64,000 nt of DNA from Brachionus plicatilis (lineage: Eukaryota; Rotifera; Eurotatoria; Ploima; Brachionidae). A model generated the notes under the pieces. It made no database searches. It saw only the letters and a program-made list of their open reading frames with translations, and had not been told where the DNA came from. This document shows, one piece after another, positions 42,439 to 53,848 of this stretch. Position 1 is the first letter of the stretch; each line of letters begins with the position of its first letter. The stretch is from NCBI GenBank assembly GCA_010279815.1, contig QEOQ01000180.1, forward strand, positions 791,770-855,769, read 5' to 3'. A program made the position numbers and the translations under genes.

Positions 42439-45400
42439 AAATTTTTCCAGTATTAGATGAACCATTGTTCACCTAACCGACTAGACCCAAAAAACTTTTT
42501 TTTTTTCTTTAAAAACTTTTACTTTAGTGATAATTGAAGTTTGTTTGATGCAATTTATTGAATGCTCAATTTAAAAAAATGCTAACCAGATCTTAGATAG
42601 TTTTTTAAACTACAAATATTATCTTAAGGATCATCATGTCACAAACTCAAAGTCAGAATCTATAAAAAAAAAAAAGTTTTTCATGTTTGAAATTTTAACT
42701 TAAAATTATTTTTTCTTTGAAACTGAAAAAAATATTTGAAACATTGCACTTTTTCAATGTTATTTCAACATTGGGTACATTTTGTAATTCAAACACAAAA
42801 AATTAAACCAATTCATTATAAATTTATTATGCTCTCTTTAGAATTTTATTTCTCAAGTGATTCAAAAAGAAAACAATAAAAATAATTTTTATCTTTTCGT
42901 GTTGTAACAATTTCGAAATTTTGTTCACTTTTTTTTATTATCATAACTAATTAACGCGGGGCTGAAAGAGAGGTTAATTACCATTCCAAACTGCTCGGGG
43001 TCCTACCCTAACTATTATTTTAATAAAAAAATAAAAATAAAATTTTGGCCTCATCCAAAGTTACATGTGACTCTATAGCTAAATTATGATATTTGTTTGA
43101 TATTACTTTTAAATCTAAAAATTTCATTGCATTCAATTGAATAAATTTCTTGGTTCTTGTAATCTTCACTTGAGTTTAAAATAGTCTATTTCGAATCCTT
43201 AAATGTAGCAGAAGTTGAATCAATAAATGTCTGATAATCAGAAAAATTAAAATTTTCACTTACTCGCTCTTGATCCATGATAGATTTTTTATCAGTCAAA
43301 TGAGTATCTGACACCATAAACGAACCAAAAATCGATTTAACATTAACTTTAAAAAAAAGTTTCTCAATTGGCTCATCTCAATGATTCACTATTTGATACT
43401 AAAATTCTTTCAATTTTGAAATTTTATCATAAGATGCTCAGCAATCTGAGAAGATATGTTTAGGATGATGATTAAGCTTTATTGATATCCTAGTTTTTAT
43501 TTAATTCACTTTTAATCTAGAATTAAAAACTTCACTATAAATTGAAGTAGCTTATTCTTTATTTTCCGTTTGTGTGATTTACTTCATATTATAAAATTTT
43601 AGTAAATTATTCCAATTCATGGATATTTTTTTAAATATGAGAATAGTGAGAAAACTTAAAATTGATCCATTAGAGATCATTATCATGAAGATTATGGGAT
43701 AAATATTTGAGTTTACTTTAATTTTAAAAATATTACAATGTGATTAATGTCTAAAAAGTAATGACACAAAAGTATCAATAAATTAAAAAAGATGATCTCA
43801 AATTTAATTGTTTTTCATTCTGATTTTAGAATTCAATATTATGCTGCGATATGAAATAAAGATAATTTTAATCAAAATTGAATTAATTATCAGATAGATA
43901 CAACAAATCTGCACTTGTGTCAAAGCGATGGTTTTAAATTAAATTATTAGTAATTAATAATAGATAAGAATTAATTTTTTATCACGAATTTAAATTTATA
44001 CTTTCTAAAATTTTTAATTAAAAACCAAGAAATTTTTGAAAATGGGTTTTAAATTTTCTCAACGATCAACGATTTTGATCATTAAAATTAAAAACAATAT
44101 TTTGATTATTGTTTGACTTTGTCAATGATGACTTATTTATCTAAATTTGTAAATTTTTTGATTATTGAAATTATGTGACACATACTAATTAAGTTTTACT
44201 CGTCAATAAATAAAAAATTTTAAATTGATTTATGAAAAATGAAGAAAAATTGAATTAAAATATATTGATCAAAGACAATAGATGCCAAAAACCCTTTAGA
44301 AACCAATGGATTAGAAAATAATTTGATTTGAGCCCAAGGACAATTCTTTTTAAAAGTAGTAAAAACAAATATTATTGGATTGAGTTGTCATATTTATATT
44401 TTTCGTTTTATTCACTTAAAAAAGCAATTAAATTTAAAAATTTTTTTCAAAAATGAAAAGATAGATTGGCCATCGGCACTCTATGCAAGCCTCTCAAATC
44501 ACTTTAAATTGACAATAGCTAAAATATTAGTTTAAAAATAATTTTTATCATGAAAAATAAATTAAAAATTTTTGGCAGTAATATCTTTTAAAAAATTTGT
44601 TTTTTTATATCACTTTGATAAAACCTACAATCAAAAATTTAAAAAAAATCCAAATTCAAGTATAAATATAAGCTTTTTGCTATTTGAATCTTATTAAAAA
44701 AAATATTAACAAAAATTGAACTTAATCTATTTTCATCTCAAAAAATGTATCAAGCTAGTTTTGACTATGGTTAACATCATCTGTTTGGAACTCTCGCATC
44801 AGACTTGAAGCAAACCGACCTGGATCAATTTTTTCGCTAAAGACACAGACAATTTATCAAAAAATTTATCAAAAACAAATCGGGTTAAAACTAATTTTAA
44901 AACAAAAATTTAATGTTTAGACGTGAAAGATTTTAATAAATTAAACTTTTCAGTTTTTCAATCATTGAGCATCAAGAAACAATTATAACTAAAATATGTT
45001 TCTCTAATTACCTTTACAAAATAACAATAAAGTATTTTCAAAAAAAATTTTAAAATTCAATTTCTGTAAGTAAAGGCTTGCCAGCTTAATGCAACCAGCA
45101 TGCTGTTTATCAAGACGCACAAAAAATCATACGATTTTAGAATAAAAATTTAAAACAAAATTAAATTTTTTAACTAATGATATTATAAATATATTTTGTT
45201 GTTGTTGTAAATTTTTGATCTTACGAATCAGCCATTTTTTTAGTTTACAATGAAAATAAGCAATTGTTAAAATAGTTCATTCATAAGTCACTCGTTTATT
45301 AAGTGTAAGAACATTCTAGTTAAAATAATCTAGATATTTTTAGCTATTTATTCAGAAGATTTTGGCTAGAAGAATCTAAAATTATCAAGGCACAATTATT

Positions 45401-45975
45401 TTTATCTATGGATAGAAAAAAATTTAAAAAATGTTACTCAAAAGCAAGGTAACAATTGGAAAAGCTTAGAAATACTATCAAATGTTTTTATTATAATAAT
45501 TTAAACAAGCATCAATTTAAGTAAAGTTTTTTAAGTTTTCGAAGACTGGCAACTTTTCTGAACACGAAGTATCTAAGCACGAGAGCTGCTCACAAGCATA
45601 CAAATTGCATCATTTTTCAACTCGGTTTTTTTATTTTCTATTTAATAAATTTAAACAAAAAAAAACTAACTTTTTGAATAATTTTCAATTGAGAAAAAAT
45701 ACGGCATTCATTTTGGAAAAGCTTAAAAGGGTGTGTGTGTGTTGGCTGCATTAAAAATGCTAGTCTGAAAACAGAATCGCAATAGCTTTTACCTGAACAC
45801 ATATTTATTATATAAAATGCTTATTATTTTTCTGCGAATTTAAATTGGTTATAATGTTCCACAATTTTAAAGGATCAGCTTATTCTTTAGATAAAAATAA
45901 ATTCTCAAATCTCTAGAGCAATTTTTGTTCAAGTAAATAAAATTCAGCGCCCATTGTCAATTCTTGCACTCAATT

Positions 45976-45995
45976 CACCTTTTCAGTGTACGAAA
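45976..45995 (+). promoter_or_regulatory. Acceptor-like site before tyrosine aminotransferase
   Basis: TTCACCTTTTCAG ends at 45986, 9 nt before the ATG at 45996, with no upstream exon recognised. It is the best pyrimidine-tract acceptor seen in front of any start codon here and fits splice-leader addition. Confidence 0.4.
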
Positions 45996-48130
45996 ATGAG
46001 CCAAATTCGCCAAGCTGTGACCAACCCAGTTCCTGTTGTTGACGCCAACAATAACTCAAAGGAGCTCAGTAAGCGATTTTGATATTATTCCAAGGCATGA
46101 AAAAAAAAAAAAAAATCCAGCAAGCAAGTCCAATTCTTTTGGCATCCAAGCCGCTCTAAAAAAAAATTTCCCTTCTCTATCTATTTTCTCTAAGGTAAAC
46201 CCAGTGAATTTCTCAAATCGGATAAAAATGTAAACATGCTTAAAAAAAATTCTTTCAATCAAAAAAAGTGTACTCTAAGTGAAAAATGTGAAAATGACTC
46301 GGATTGGAGTGTAGAGGTGTCGGACTTTGCCAAGTCGACCTGCAATCCAGTGCGCAAACTCATCGAACAGATGAAAATAGAGCCCAATCCGAACTACCAA
46401 ATGATCGCGCTGTCCATCGGAGACCCGACGGTGTTCAGCGAGATCGGCAAGCCCCAGTCGGTCATCAACGCAGTCCAGGCCTGCATCAATGACAAAAAAT
46501 TTGACGGCTACACGCCGTCCTACGGAACCGAGGCCGCTAGACAGGCCGTGGCTAAGTATTACTCTCGACCAGATAATTTGATTTACAAATTCACTGATAT
46601 TTTATTAACTAATGGATGTTCTCAGGCCATCGACTTGTGCATCACAGTTCTGGCAAATCGCGGTGACAACATAGTCATTCCAAAGCCGGGCTTTTCAATT
46701 TACAAGACACTGGCGGGAACCCTTGGCATCAATGTCAAATACTATAGCTTACTTGTAAGCTGTTCGATTTTTTTAAATTAATTTTAGAACTTAACTCAAA
46801 GAATACAAATTTTTAAAGGAGGAATTTAACTGGGAAGTTGATTTGGAAGAGTTGGAAAGTTTGATTGATGAGAGAACAAAGGCCATTATTGTCAACAATC
46901 CGTCCAATCCATGTGGTAGCGTGTACTCCAGAGAACACTTGTTGGATATTATTGATCTAGCCGAGCGGTACAAACTTCCGATAATAGCTGATGAAGTCTA
47001 TGGAGACATGGTATTTCCGGGCAATGAATTCTACTACATGTCAGAGTTGACTCAGCGTGTTCCCATATTGTCTTGCAATGCCCTTTCCAAGCGCTTTATC
47101 TTGCCCGGATGGAGGTTTGGATGGATCGCCATTCATGACCCTAAGAATTATCTTGCAAGTAATTTGGGTAAAAGTCAAGTCGAATTTAGATCACATTTTT
47201 GCTTTTAGGGGTCCGGGCTGGCTTCAATGATTTGACTACCCGAATACTTGGACCGAATAGTTTGGCTCAAGCAGCTGTGGTCGAAATATTGGAAAAAACA
47301 CCCCAGTCTTACTTTGACGGTGTAATGCAGATATTATCGGTAGTTATTACTTATTATTATTATTTATTTCATAAAATTACGCTTGTCCTGGTGATGCTTA
47401 AAAAAATAGATAAAAATAAAAATTTGTTATTATTTATTATTTATTTCAAAAAACACCACTTGGCTGATGAAAGTAAAAAAATCAAATTAGAAAAAAAAAG
47501 TGGTGTTTTTTGAAATAAATAGTAAATAAGAAAAAATAAAAATTTATTGATGACATTTGTAAAGTAATTCTTGTTACCATTTAAAAAAGATAAAAAATAA
47601 ATGTACAGAGAATTTAAAAAATGAATTAGTGAAATAAAATTTAGCCATTTCTTCAATTTTAGTTAAATTATTCAAAAAAATTGTTTAATAATATTTTTTT
47701 TTCATCTTTCCTTCTCAAATTGCTTAATCTTGCTTAATCTAGCTCTAATTAAAAATGAAATTTTGTTTTTTAAGATCAATGCTGAGATTGTGTATGAAAG
47801 AGTAAAGAAACTGCCTGGACTAATTCCGAGAAAGCCTTCTGGTGCCATGTATATGATGGTTGGTCTGGATCTCAAGTGCTTTCCAGATATTCCCACAGAT
47901 TTAGAGTTTGTTCAAATGTTGATAAGAGAAAAATCTGTTTTTTGTCTTCCGGCAAATGTAAGTTGGAGATTTGAACGAATTTTGCTAAATAGGTTTTTAT
48001 TTTTTAGATATTCGAATGTCCCAACTATATTCGTATAGTGATTACGATGAAGAAAGAAAAGATTATTGAAGCATGTGAGCGAATTGAAGAGTTTGTCTTG
48101 GCTCATTATAAACCCTGTGAAAAAAAGTGA
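45996..48130 (+). CDS. TAT: Tyrosine aminotransferase
   Basis: Six exons (45996-46068, 46195-46754, 46819-47167, 47209-47339, 47775-47957, 48008-48130) join in frame to 472 residues (human about 454). This PLP enzyme moves the amino group of tyrosine to 2-oxoglutarate, the first and limiting step of tyrosine breakdown. Fold type I motifs are SIGDPTVFSEIG, TNGCSQAIDLCITVLAN, IIVNNPSNPCGSVYSREH, IIADEVYGDM and the PLP lysine Lys302 in SCNALSKRFILPGWRFGW, then RKPSGAMYMMVGL near the C terminus. The N-terminal 60 residues are poorly conserved. The second exon begins after CTCTAAG at 46195, which keeps the frame through DSDWSVEVSDFAK, homologous to the WDVHVS start of the vertebrate catalytic region. 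Intron 4 (435 bp) holds a hairpin. Confidence 0.95.
47430..47527. repeat. Hairpin repeat in tyrosine aminotransferase intron 4
   Basis: TTATTTCAAAAAACACCACTT and AGTGGTGTTTTTTGAAATAA are inverse copies separated by about 38 nt. The rest of the intron is AT-rich. This may be a very short MITE or a cruciform-prone sequence; it lies well away from the splice sites. Confidence 0.6.
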
Positions 48131-49715
48131 TCAATTTTTTATTTTTTGGATCTGGCTGAATTTTTTTCTGGCCAAAAATTTAATGCATTTTCCCACAGTC
48201 TTTTAATTTTTCTTTTGTTTTTTGCTAATTTGATTTTTTTTTCAACTTTAAAAATGGAATCTCTAAAGAATAATATTCAATTTTTCCAAGTCTTTATATT
48301 TTTTAAATAAAGCGTTTTATCTTAAAAATATTTTTAATTTTTGACTTATTGATTATTAATTTCATTTACAGATAAAAAAATAAAAAACAAAAGCAAATTT
48401 ACATCCAGTTAGCAAAAAGATATTTTCTTGAGTCAAAAATTTCGATTCGGATTAAATCTTTTTGATTAAAAAAATCTTAATATTAAATTAAAATTGAGAT
48501 GATTTTTTTTTTATAACCTTACAAAAATAAATAAAAAATTTCTATTAAAAGAAATTAATTGAATTTGATTATTAAAATTTAATTGAAATCAATTTAATTC
48601 AATACATTATAATCAAATTAAAATTTGAAGGAAAAAATAATTTTATTGTGTGATAACTAAATTAGTGGAAAAAAGTTTGCTCTAAAAACTTAGTTAAGTT
48701 TGAATTTTTATCTTAAGAAAATTCAAGTTTGGCAAGATATTACAAAATAAACTAATAAAGTTTGATTTTTTTAAAGAATATATTTTGTCTTAAATTCAGA
48801 GAACTGTTAGCTTATAAAACTAAGCTTTTTCTGGTCTATTTCAAAACAAATAATTCCCTAACTTCTTTTGAAAGAAGTATTTCATGTTTTGGGAGATTAA
48901 AAACATGTCCAATAAATTCAATGAGACAAGACCGAGTCTCAGATTTGGCTATTTTAGGGGATTAAGATTCATTAAAAATGTGAATCACGAAGAAAGCAAA
49001 CTATTTATTAAAAATAATGAAAAAAGCACGATCAATTACTTTAGTAAGAAATTATTTTTTTCATTTAGAATGAATATAATTAATTAATGACACTTTTTTT
49101 TTATCTTTTAAATATAAATTTTTAATTAGAACAAGTAAATTAAAATAAAAAAAATTTAAAAAGTTAAGGCGCATTAGGAAAGAAAAAAATTCACAAGTTG
49201 TTTAACATTTTAAATAGATTTAGTTTTATGCGTTGTTTTCTTAGTTTCCCTTTTTTTTGTTTTTAGCCCTCATTTCATACAATAAATTAAAAATTCTTTT
49301 TAACATAAAAAATAATATTATCCATACAAGACCCTTCTTCGTATCTGTATTTCGTGTCTGGCTACATAGCTGATTACACTACAAAGTGCTTGAAGAATTA
49401 AAATTTAGATGATTAACTGAATATTTCAGGTGATAAAATTACAGAACAAGTTTTGGGCCTTTAATGAAAAAGTTTTCGATTTTTTTAACTTTGTTCTATT
49501 TTTTGATCAAAAATTCGTAACAAATTATATAGAAATACAAATAAATAAAATCATAGTAATTCAAAATTATAAAAGAATTTTAATACCCAATTTTTAAATT
49601 ACAAACAAATTGTTAGTTTAATTTTGAAATAAAAAGGAGAATTTTTATTTATCATTTAAATTGATTCTAAAAATTGAAATGAATTTCTTTTAATAATAAA
49701 AATAAAAATAATCAA
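48131..49715. other. Intergenic region with a hAT remnant
   Basis: About 1.6 kb between tyrosine aminotransferase and NAA38. A hAT transposase fragment lies at 48846-48965. Nothing else was recognised in the flanking AT-rich sequence. Confidence 0.5.
48846..48965 (+). pseudogene. hAT transposase C-terminal (dimerisation) fragment
   Basis: The frame reads SFERSISCFGRLKTCPINSM, then RQDRVSDLAILGD and a stop. It matches the hAT dimerisation region (ERSFS-L-RIKT-LRSTM-QDRLS-LALL). The catalytic part is not seen upstream. The expected LRS between KT and TM is CPINS. It is a relic. Confidence 0.65.
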
Positions 49716-50037
49716 ATGGAAGACCAAAAACAAAATGAATTGCTTAAAAGTTTATTAAACAAAAGTATGAAAGTGAAAATTACCGACGGTCGCGTATTAA
49801 TTGGAATTTTTTTATGCACTGATAGGGATTCCAATATAGTCCTTGGTTCATGTAAAGAATATACAAGTCAATCTGCAATAGAATCAGGTTTTTTAAATCA
49901 AAGTCATTTTTTCTTAGAATAAATTTAGTGACTCTTTTTGAATTCAAGGTTCAATCGAGCCTAGATCAATAGGTTTATCGATGATTCCAGGTCAGCACAT
50001 TGTTCAGCTATTTACTGACGAATCCATTTATTCTTAA
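49716..50037 (+). CDS. NAA38: N-alpha-acetyltransferase 38, NatC auxiliary subunit (LSm-like)
   Basis: Two exons, 49716-49887 and 49949-50037, give 86 residues. The LSm fold is plain: LLNKSMKVKITDGRVLIGIF (Sm1), then LCTDRDSNIVLGSCKEY, then GLSMIPGQHIVQLFTD (Sm2). The paired CTDRD-N-ILGS and MVPGHHIV-type motifs identify NAA38/LSMD1 rather than a splicing LSm. NAA38 joins NAA30 and NAA35 in NatC, which acetylates N-terminal Met before hydrophobic residues on nascent chains. The protein is shorter than human NAA38 because it lacks the N-terminal extension. PSMG4 starts only 70 bp downstream. Confidence 0.92.
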
Positions 50038-50079
50038 ATATAGACTTATAATAAATTTTCTCACTCTTTTATTAATAAA

Positions 50080-50107
50080 TATTTATAATAGATAAAATAT
50101 TTTCATC
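50080..50107 (+). promoter_or_regulatory. Probable trans-splice acceptor between NAA38 and PSMG4
   Basis: The 70-bp gap contains ATAATAAATTTT and TTAATAAAT, which could serve polyadenylation, followed by TTATAATAG (AG at 50090-50091), 16 nt before the PSMG4 ATG. The compact layout fits an operon junction. The polypyrimidine tract is weak, so confidence is limited. Confidence 0.35.
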
Positions 50108-50551
50108 ATGACAGATCAATCCCAAATAAATTTTTATTCATGGTCTTTAAAAAATAAAACGAAAGCAGATTCAGAGACACTACGATTGCCAAATATAAAT
50201 TTCCATTGTATTCGGTATTCTGACAAATGCCTCTACTTGTGGGTCGGCGATTCGGAAGCAAAGATGGAAAATCTGTCTTGTGCAGTTAAGACGCCATATG
50301 AAAAGGATCCTACAGCTATTGATATAATGCTAATTAACGATGACCAAAATAACAACTCACAAAATTTGAGCAAAGAACTATCCATTAGAATTTCTAAAAA
50401 ACTTAATAAACAAGTTTTTGTAAGTTTTAATGTTTCGAATAGTTTATTAGAGCAAACTTATCATCAAACAGATGAGCCACAAGATAATTTGAGGAGCATT
50501 ATCGAAAAAGGGATCTTTTCGGAAATAAAATATCGACCAGAAAATTTTTAA
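50108..50551 (+). CDS. PSMG4: Proteasome assembly chaperone 4
   Basis: A single exon of 147 residues (human 123). Core matches are NFHCIRYSDKCLYLWVGDSE, MENLSCAVKTPYEKDP, SIRISKKLNKQVFVSFNVSN and the C-terminal RPENF (EKF-type end in human). PSMG4 pairs with PSMG3 and binds alpha subunits during assembly of the 20S proteasome ring, then leaves. The extra length comes from a polar insert DDQNNNSQNLS in the middle. It follows NAA38 after 70 bp on the same strand; the two functions are not directly linked, as is usual in operons of animals. Confidence 0.88.
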   Translation: MTDQSQINFYSWSLKNKTKADSETLRLPNINFHCIRYSDKCLYLWVGDSEAKMENLSCAVKTPYEKDPTAIDIMLINDDQNNNSQNLSKELSIRISKKLNKQVFVSFNVSNSLLEQTYHQTDEPQDNLRSIIEKGIFSEIKYRPENF

Positions 50552-51108
50552 TTTTTTTTTTAAAGAATTCAAAAACAATTTTCTTTATAAAATAAAATCG
50601 AAGGACATTTTTTCTTAGTTTTATTTTTTCAAAACAACTATTTAACTTATTAATTCATCATTTTTAAATAAAAATCAGAAATTTTTATTCGAATGCTTGA
50701 CCTTATCTTTGAAATTTTTTAGATCAAATTAATTTTTTTTGAATCTTTAAAAAAATCAGTTTGTTAAATTGATTTCTATGGTATCCTTTTACCTATTGGC
50801 GTAGTCAGGCGTAGGACAAATGTGGTGAAGCCCCACCATTCGGTTAGATTTTTGAGGAATACAGTGATTTAAAAAAATCAGATTTTTTTTTTTTTTAAAG
50901 AGACTATTCATCCAATATATGGAAAAAAAAATATAAATTAAATCAAATTTAAATGGCGTAACTCAGAAAAAATAAATATCTATTGATTTAAATGATTCTT
51001 ATAATTTAAAGAAAAAATTCATTTTGATTTAAATTTAATAAAATCTTTGATAAATCATGAATTTTTAGAAATCCGGTTGAATAAACTAAAAGAATTATTT
51101 TAAAAAAT

Positions 51109-51283
51109 AATGTAAGCAAGGCTTTTTCTGCCTTAAGGAGGATTGAAAATTGTTTGAGTAATTCAATGAGCCAAGAGCGACTAAATAACATCTCAATTTT
51201 TAATAAAGAATCAGAGGAAGTCGATCTTGATAAAAATTTTGATAAAATTTTCGAAGTTTCTATCAAAAGTAGAAATAGCGTAG
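51109..51283 (+). pseudogene. hAT transposase C-terminal fragment, second copy
   Basis: The frame reads KAFSALRRIENCLSNSMSQE, then RLNNISIFNKESEEVDLDKN, then FDKIFEVSIKSRN. This matches the hAT dimerisation region (ERSFSALRRIK-YLRSTMSQERL-LALL) plus the acidic tail seen in TTF-finger hAT proteins. It is cut at its 3' side by the foldback element at 51281. Together with the hAT-like end near 50796 it is probably the remains of one insertion. Confidence 0.7.
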
Positions 51284-51660
51284 TAATTATCCGAATTTAT
51301 TGACTAGTCTTTAAAATTGAGTAATCTATTTTAGTGACATGTTATTCAAAATTGAGCACTGTTTTTGAAAAAAAACAAAAATTCATTATAAATGACATGT
51401 AATTAAATTTGAATAAATTTAAAAATTATTAAAAAAAGTTTCAGCTTTTATGAAATTCATTTATAAACGGAAATTTAAATATTTTTTAAATCTGAATTTC
51501 ATTAAAACCGGATGTATTTTTTAGCAAAAGTCAACTTTTTCCTTTTTTAAGACATTTAGTATAAATTGAACATTACTCTTTTTAAAATCAGTTTTCATTT
51601 TTTAATGACATGTCATTATTTCATTTAGTGACATGTCACTAAATTCGGATAATTACTTTA
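51281..51660. repeat. GACATGTCA foldback element with TIRs, full copy
   Basis: The ends AGTAATTATCCGAATTTA (about 51284-51301) and TAAATTCGGATAATTACT (about 51641-51658) are inverse copies. GTGACATGTTA near the left and TGACATGTCA twice near the right lie just inside. The reverse complement is shared with 40410-40690. It is non-coding, about 375 bp, and MITE-like. Confidence 0.7.
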
Positions 51661-52051
51661 AACGATTAAATTTTTTTTATTTATTATTTAAAATTATTAT
51701 AAAAATTCATTTTGTCAAGAAAACGTGAATAAATATTTTTTTTAATAAAATAATTATTATAAGTATCCATTAAATGTCTCCTGTTGCTCCCACACATCAT
51801 CTCAATCAGTCGTATAAAATGCTTCCCCGACTATTTTGAGCTAAGCCACTGCCTCTAACTTCATTCATCTAGGATCAGCTGCTTTGTTGCCGGACAATAA
51901 AATTGAATCAGCTGTAAGTTAAAAAATAGCAGCTGTAGACTATTTTTAGGAGCTTTAATTTTAAAAATTCTATTATCGTCAGCAAGTTTTCGGGTTCTAA
52001 CAGACCAACTACTCACTCTCACAGTAATACAAATGAATCCACTTTAATCTA

Positions 52052-52445
52052 CAGTGATTCACACTTAACTCGTACTCGGATAACTCAGACTTTATGCTAG
52101 ATGGTACAGACTGTGAATCTGAAGACGAAAGCAATGTAACAGCGGATATTTCAACAAATAGCTAAATGATTTCAATCAAAAGATAAAGACTCTAAAAAAA
52201 TTTTTAGACAATTTGGAAGAAATGGATAGGAATCTCTAGATTACTGCCAAAAAACAAATAAAGATTTCTGATTTTTTTTACAGAATACTTTTTGTTCGAA
52301 TTTTTCTTTTTGTAATTTTAATAGTTTCTTTAAATTTCATTAAAATAAAAGAAAAAAAATGCTATTTTTTGGTTATTTTGCATTGTTACGGTTAACTCGG
52401 ACTTTTCTTAAGTCCTGACGAGGTCGAGTTAAACGTGAATCACTG
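52052..52445. mobile_element. pogo/Tigger-type element remnant with TA target site
   Basis: The ends CAGTGATTCACACTTAACTC (from 52052) and its inverse near 52424-52445 (GAGTTAAACGTGAATCACTG) carry the CAGTG terminus of pogo/Tigger elements, and TA lies directly outside on both sides (52050-52051, 52446-52447). Inside, after stops, the plus strand reads FLDNLEEMDRNL and ITAKKQIKISDFF, like the C-terminal KKQ-KITDFF tail of Tigger transposases. It is an internally deleted, dead copy. Confidence 0.7.
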
Positions 52446-53848
52446 TAAATGATCTTAATGACCTGATAGTTTCATGAGACTATTCCGAAAATTTTTCCAT
52501 CACCATTATAAAAACAAAATAGCTAAAAAAAACAGGTTTAAGCAATAATTTTTTTTTTCGATACTAAATTAAAAAACCTATACAAAAAATTACAAAAATT
52601 TTTTGAAATAAATTAATATTAATTTTCACTTAGTCCAAAAATATTGGCACCAACTCTAAAAGCAGTTATTGTTTTATCAGTAATTATATCAATTTGTTAC
52701 AAATTCTTTGTTTCGTAAAATATCATCTGACAAAAGTTCTGATAAGCCATTTGATTAAATTTTCACTACTGAAGTCTCGATTTTGTCTGGCTCAGTCGCC
52801 TTATTTAAATTTTAATTGTAATAAAATTTTGAATCCAAAATTTGTTTAAAACCTTTTTTAAATGATAATTTTTGAGCTTGTTCAATTAAACTTCAATTTG
52901 CGAAGAAATTTTGTTTTTTTCAGTTTGTTCTTAAGAAAAATTAAGAAAAATAAATGTAAGATTAAAGAAAAATAAATAAAAAATATCTTTTAAATTGAAG
53001 AAAAAATCCAAGGATATTAAGAACCAATAAAATTTTTTCGATTTATTTCATATTTATTTATTTAAAAAAACACCTTTTTTATAATATCATATGTTTCTAT
53101 TAAATAAAATTTTTTTTACATTTTTAAACAAAAAAATAACTATTCAACAAAATGACAGATCACTTAGCTCTAAAAGAATTCTTCTCAGCACAAAAAATAA
53201 AAATTTAAAAAGTCCTTAGTAGAATTTATCTAAAGAAGACTGTTATAAATATAAAATTAATTCTAATAATATATTTTGGTAATTTTTTAAGGATATTTTT
53301 TTCACGCATAAACTAAAAATAATTTTTTAGAAAAAAATAAAAAAATTTTAATACGCATATGGCGAATCAAAATGCCCCTGCAAATGGTTCCCAAATACTT
53401 GTTTGTATTCATTATTGTTATCATTTAACGACTAAATTTATGTCGAATTTTCTTATAGTTAATTTTTAAAAATTTAAAATGAATCATTATTTTATTAAAA
53501 AAATGTTCTCTTTAAATTATCTAAGAGCAAATTAAAATAATTTAAACTTAATAAAAAGATAAACAGTCATAATGCAAGTTAAGATGATATTATGCATATT
53601 ATTTCTTCTAATAAAACGAGTATAATTGATGTTCAAATAATTTTTTATTAAGTTTTATTCAATATAAAAATTAAATTTAAATACAAAAATCATTAAATTT
53701 TTAAATTTAAATAATTTTTTAATTAATTTATTCTAATTTTCATTTGGAAATTATTTGTTATTTAAATATTTACAATAAAATGTAATAATTTTATAAAAGA
53801 AAAAATTCAACTTTAATCGGATACGGCTTTTATAAAAAAAATATTAAA

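Larger units (their letters stand above)
41170..42806. mobile_element. 1.6-kb element with about 105-bp terminal inverted repeats
   Basis: The left arm (about 41174-41282) reads TTTTTTGTGTTTGAATTACA, then CCAATGTTGAAATGACATTG, then CAAATATTTTTTTCAGTTTC. The right arm (about 42697-42802) is its reverse complement with few differences. TTAA stands at both outer edges (41170-41173 and 42803-42806), the target used by piggyBac-type elements, but no piggyBac gene is present. The interior carries a LINE fragment (41816-42250) and a smaller TIR pair, so it may be a large non-autonomous element that captured or received other repeats. Confidence 0.6.
39739..45995. other. Repeat-rich intergenic region, 6.2 kb
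   Basis: Between the divergent ClC and tyrosine aminotransferase genes. It contains a non-autonomous hAT (40010-40274), a foldback copy (about 40410-40690), a TIR element enclosing a LINE fragment (41170-42806), a TTA/ATT microsatellite at about 41577-41597, and a nested TIR pair (42272-42438). From 42810 to 45980 no gene or repeat was recognised, except a (GT)n run near 45731. Confidence 0.5.
50552..53848. other. Intergenic repeat cluster
   Basis: About 3.3 kb with no intact gene. A hAT-like end (TTGGCGTAGTCAGGC at about 50796), a hAT transposase fragment (51109-51283), an adjoining foldback element (51281-51660) and a pogo/Tigger remnant (52052-52445) were recognised. From 52450 to 53848 nothing was recognised. 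Confidence 0.55.
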
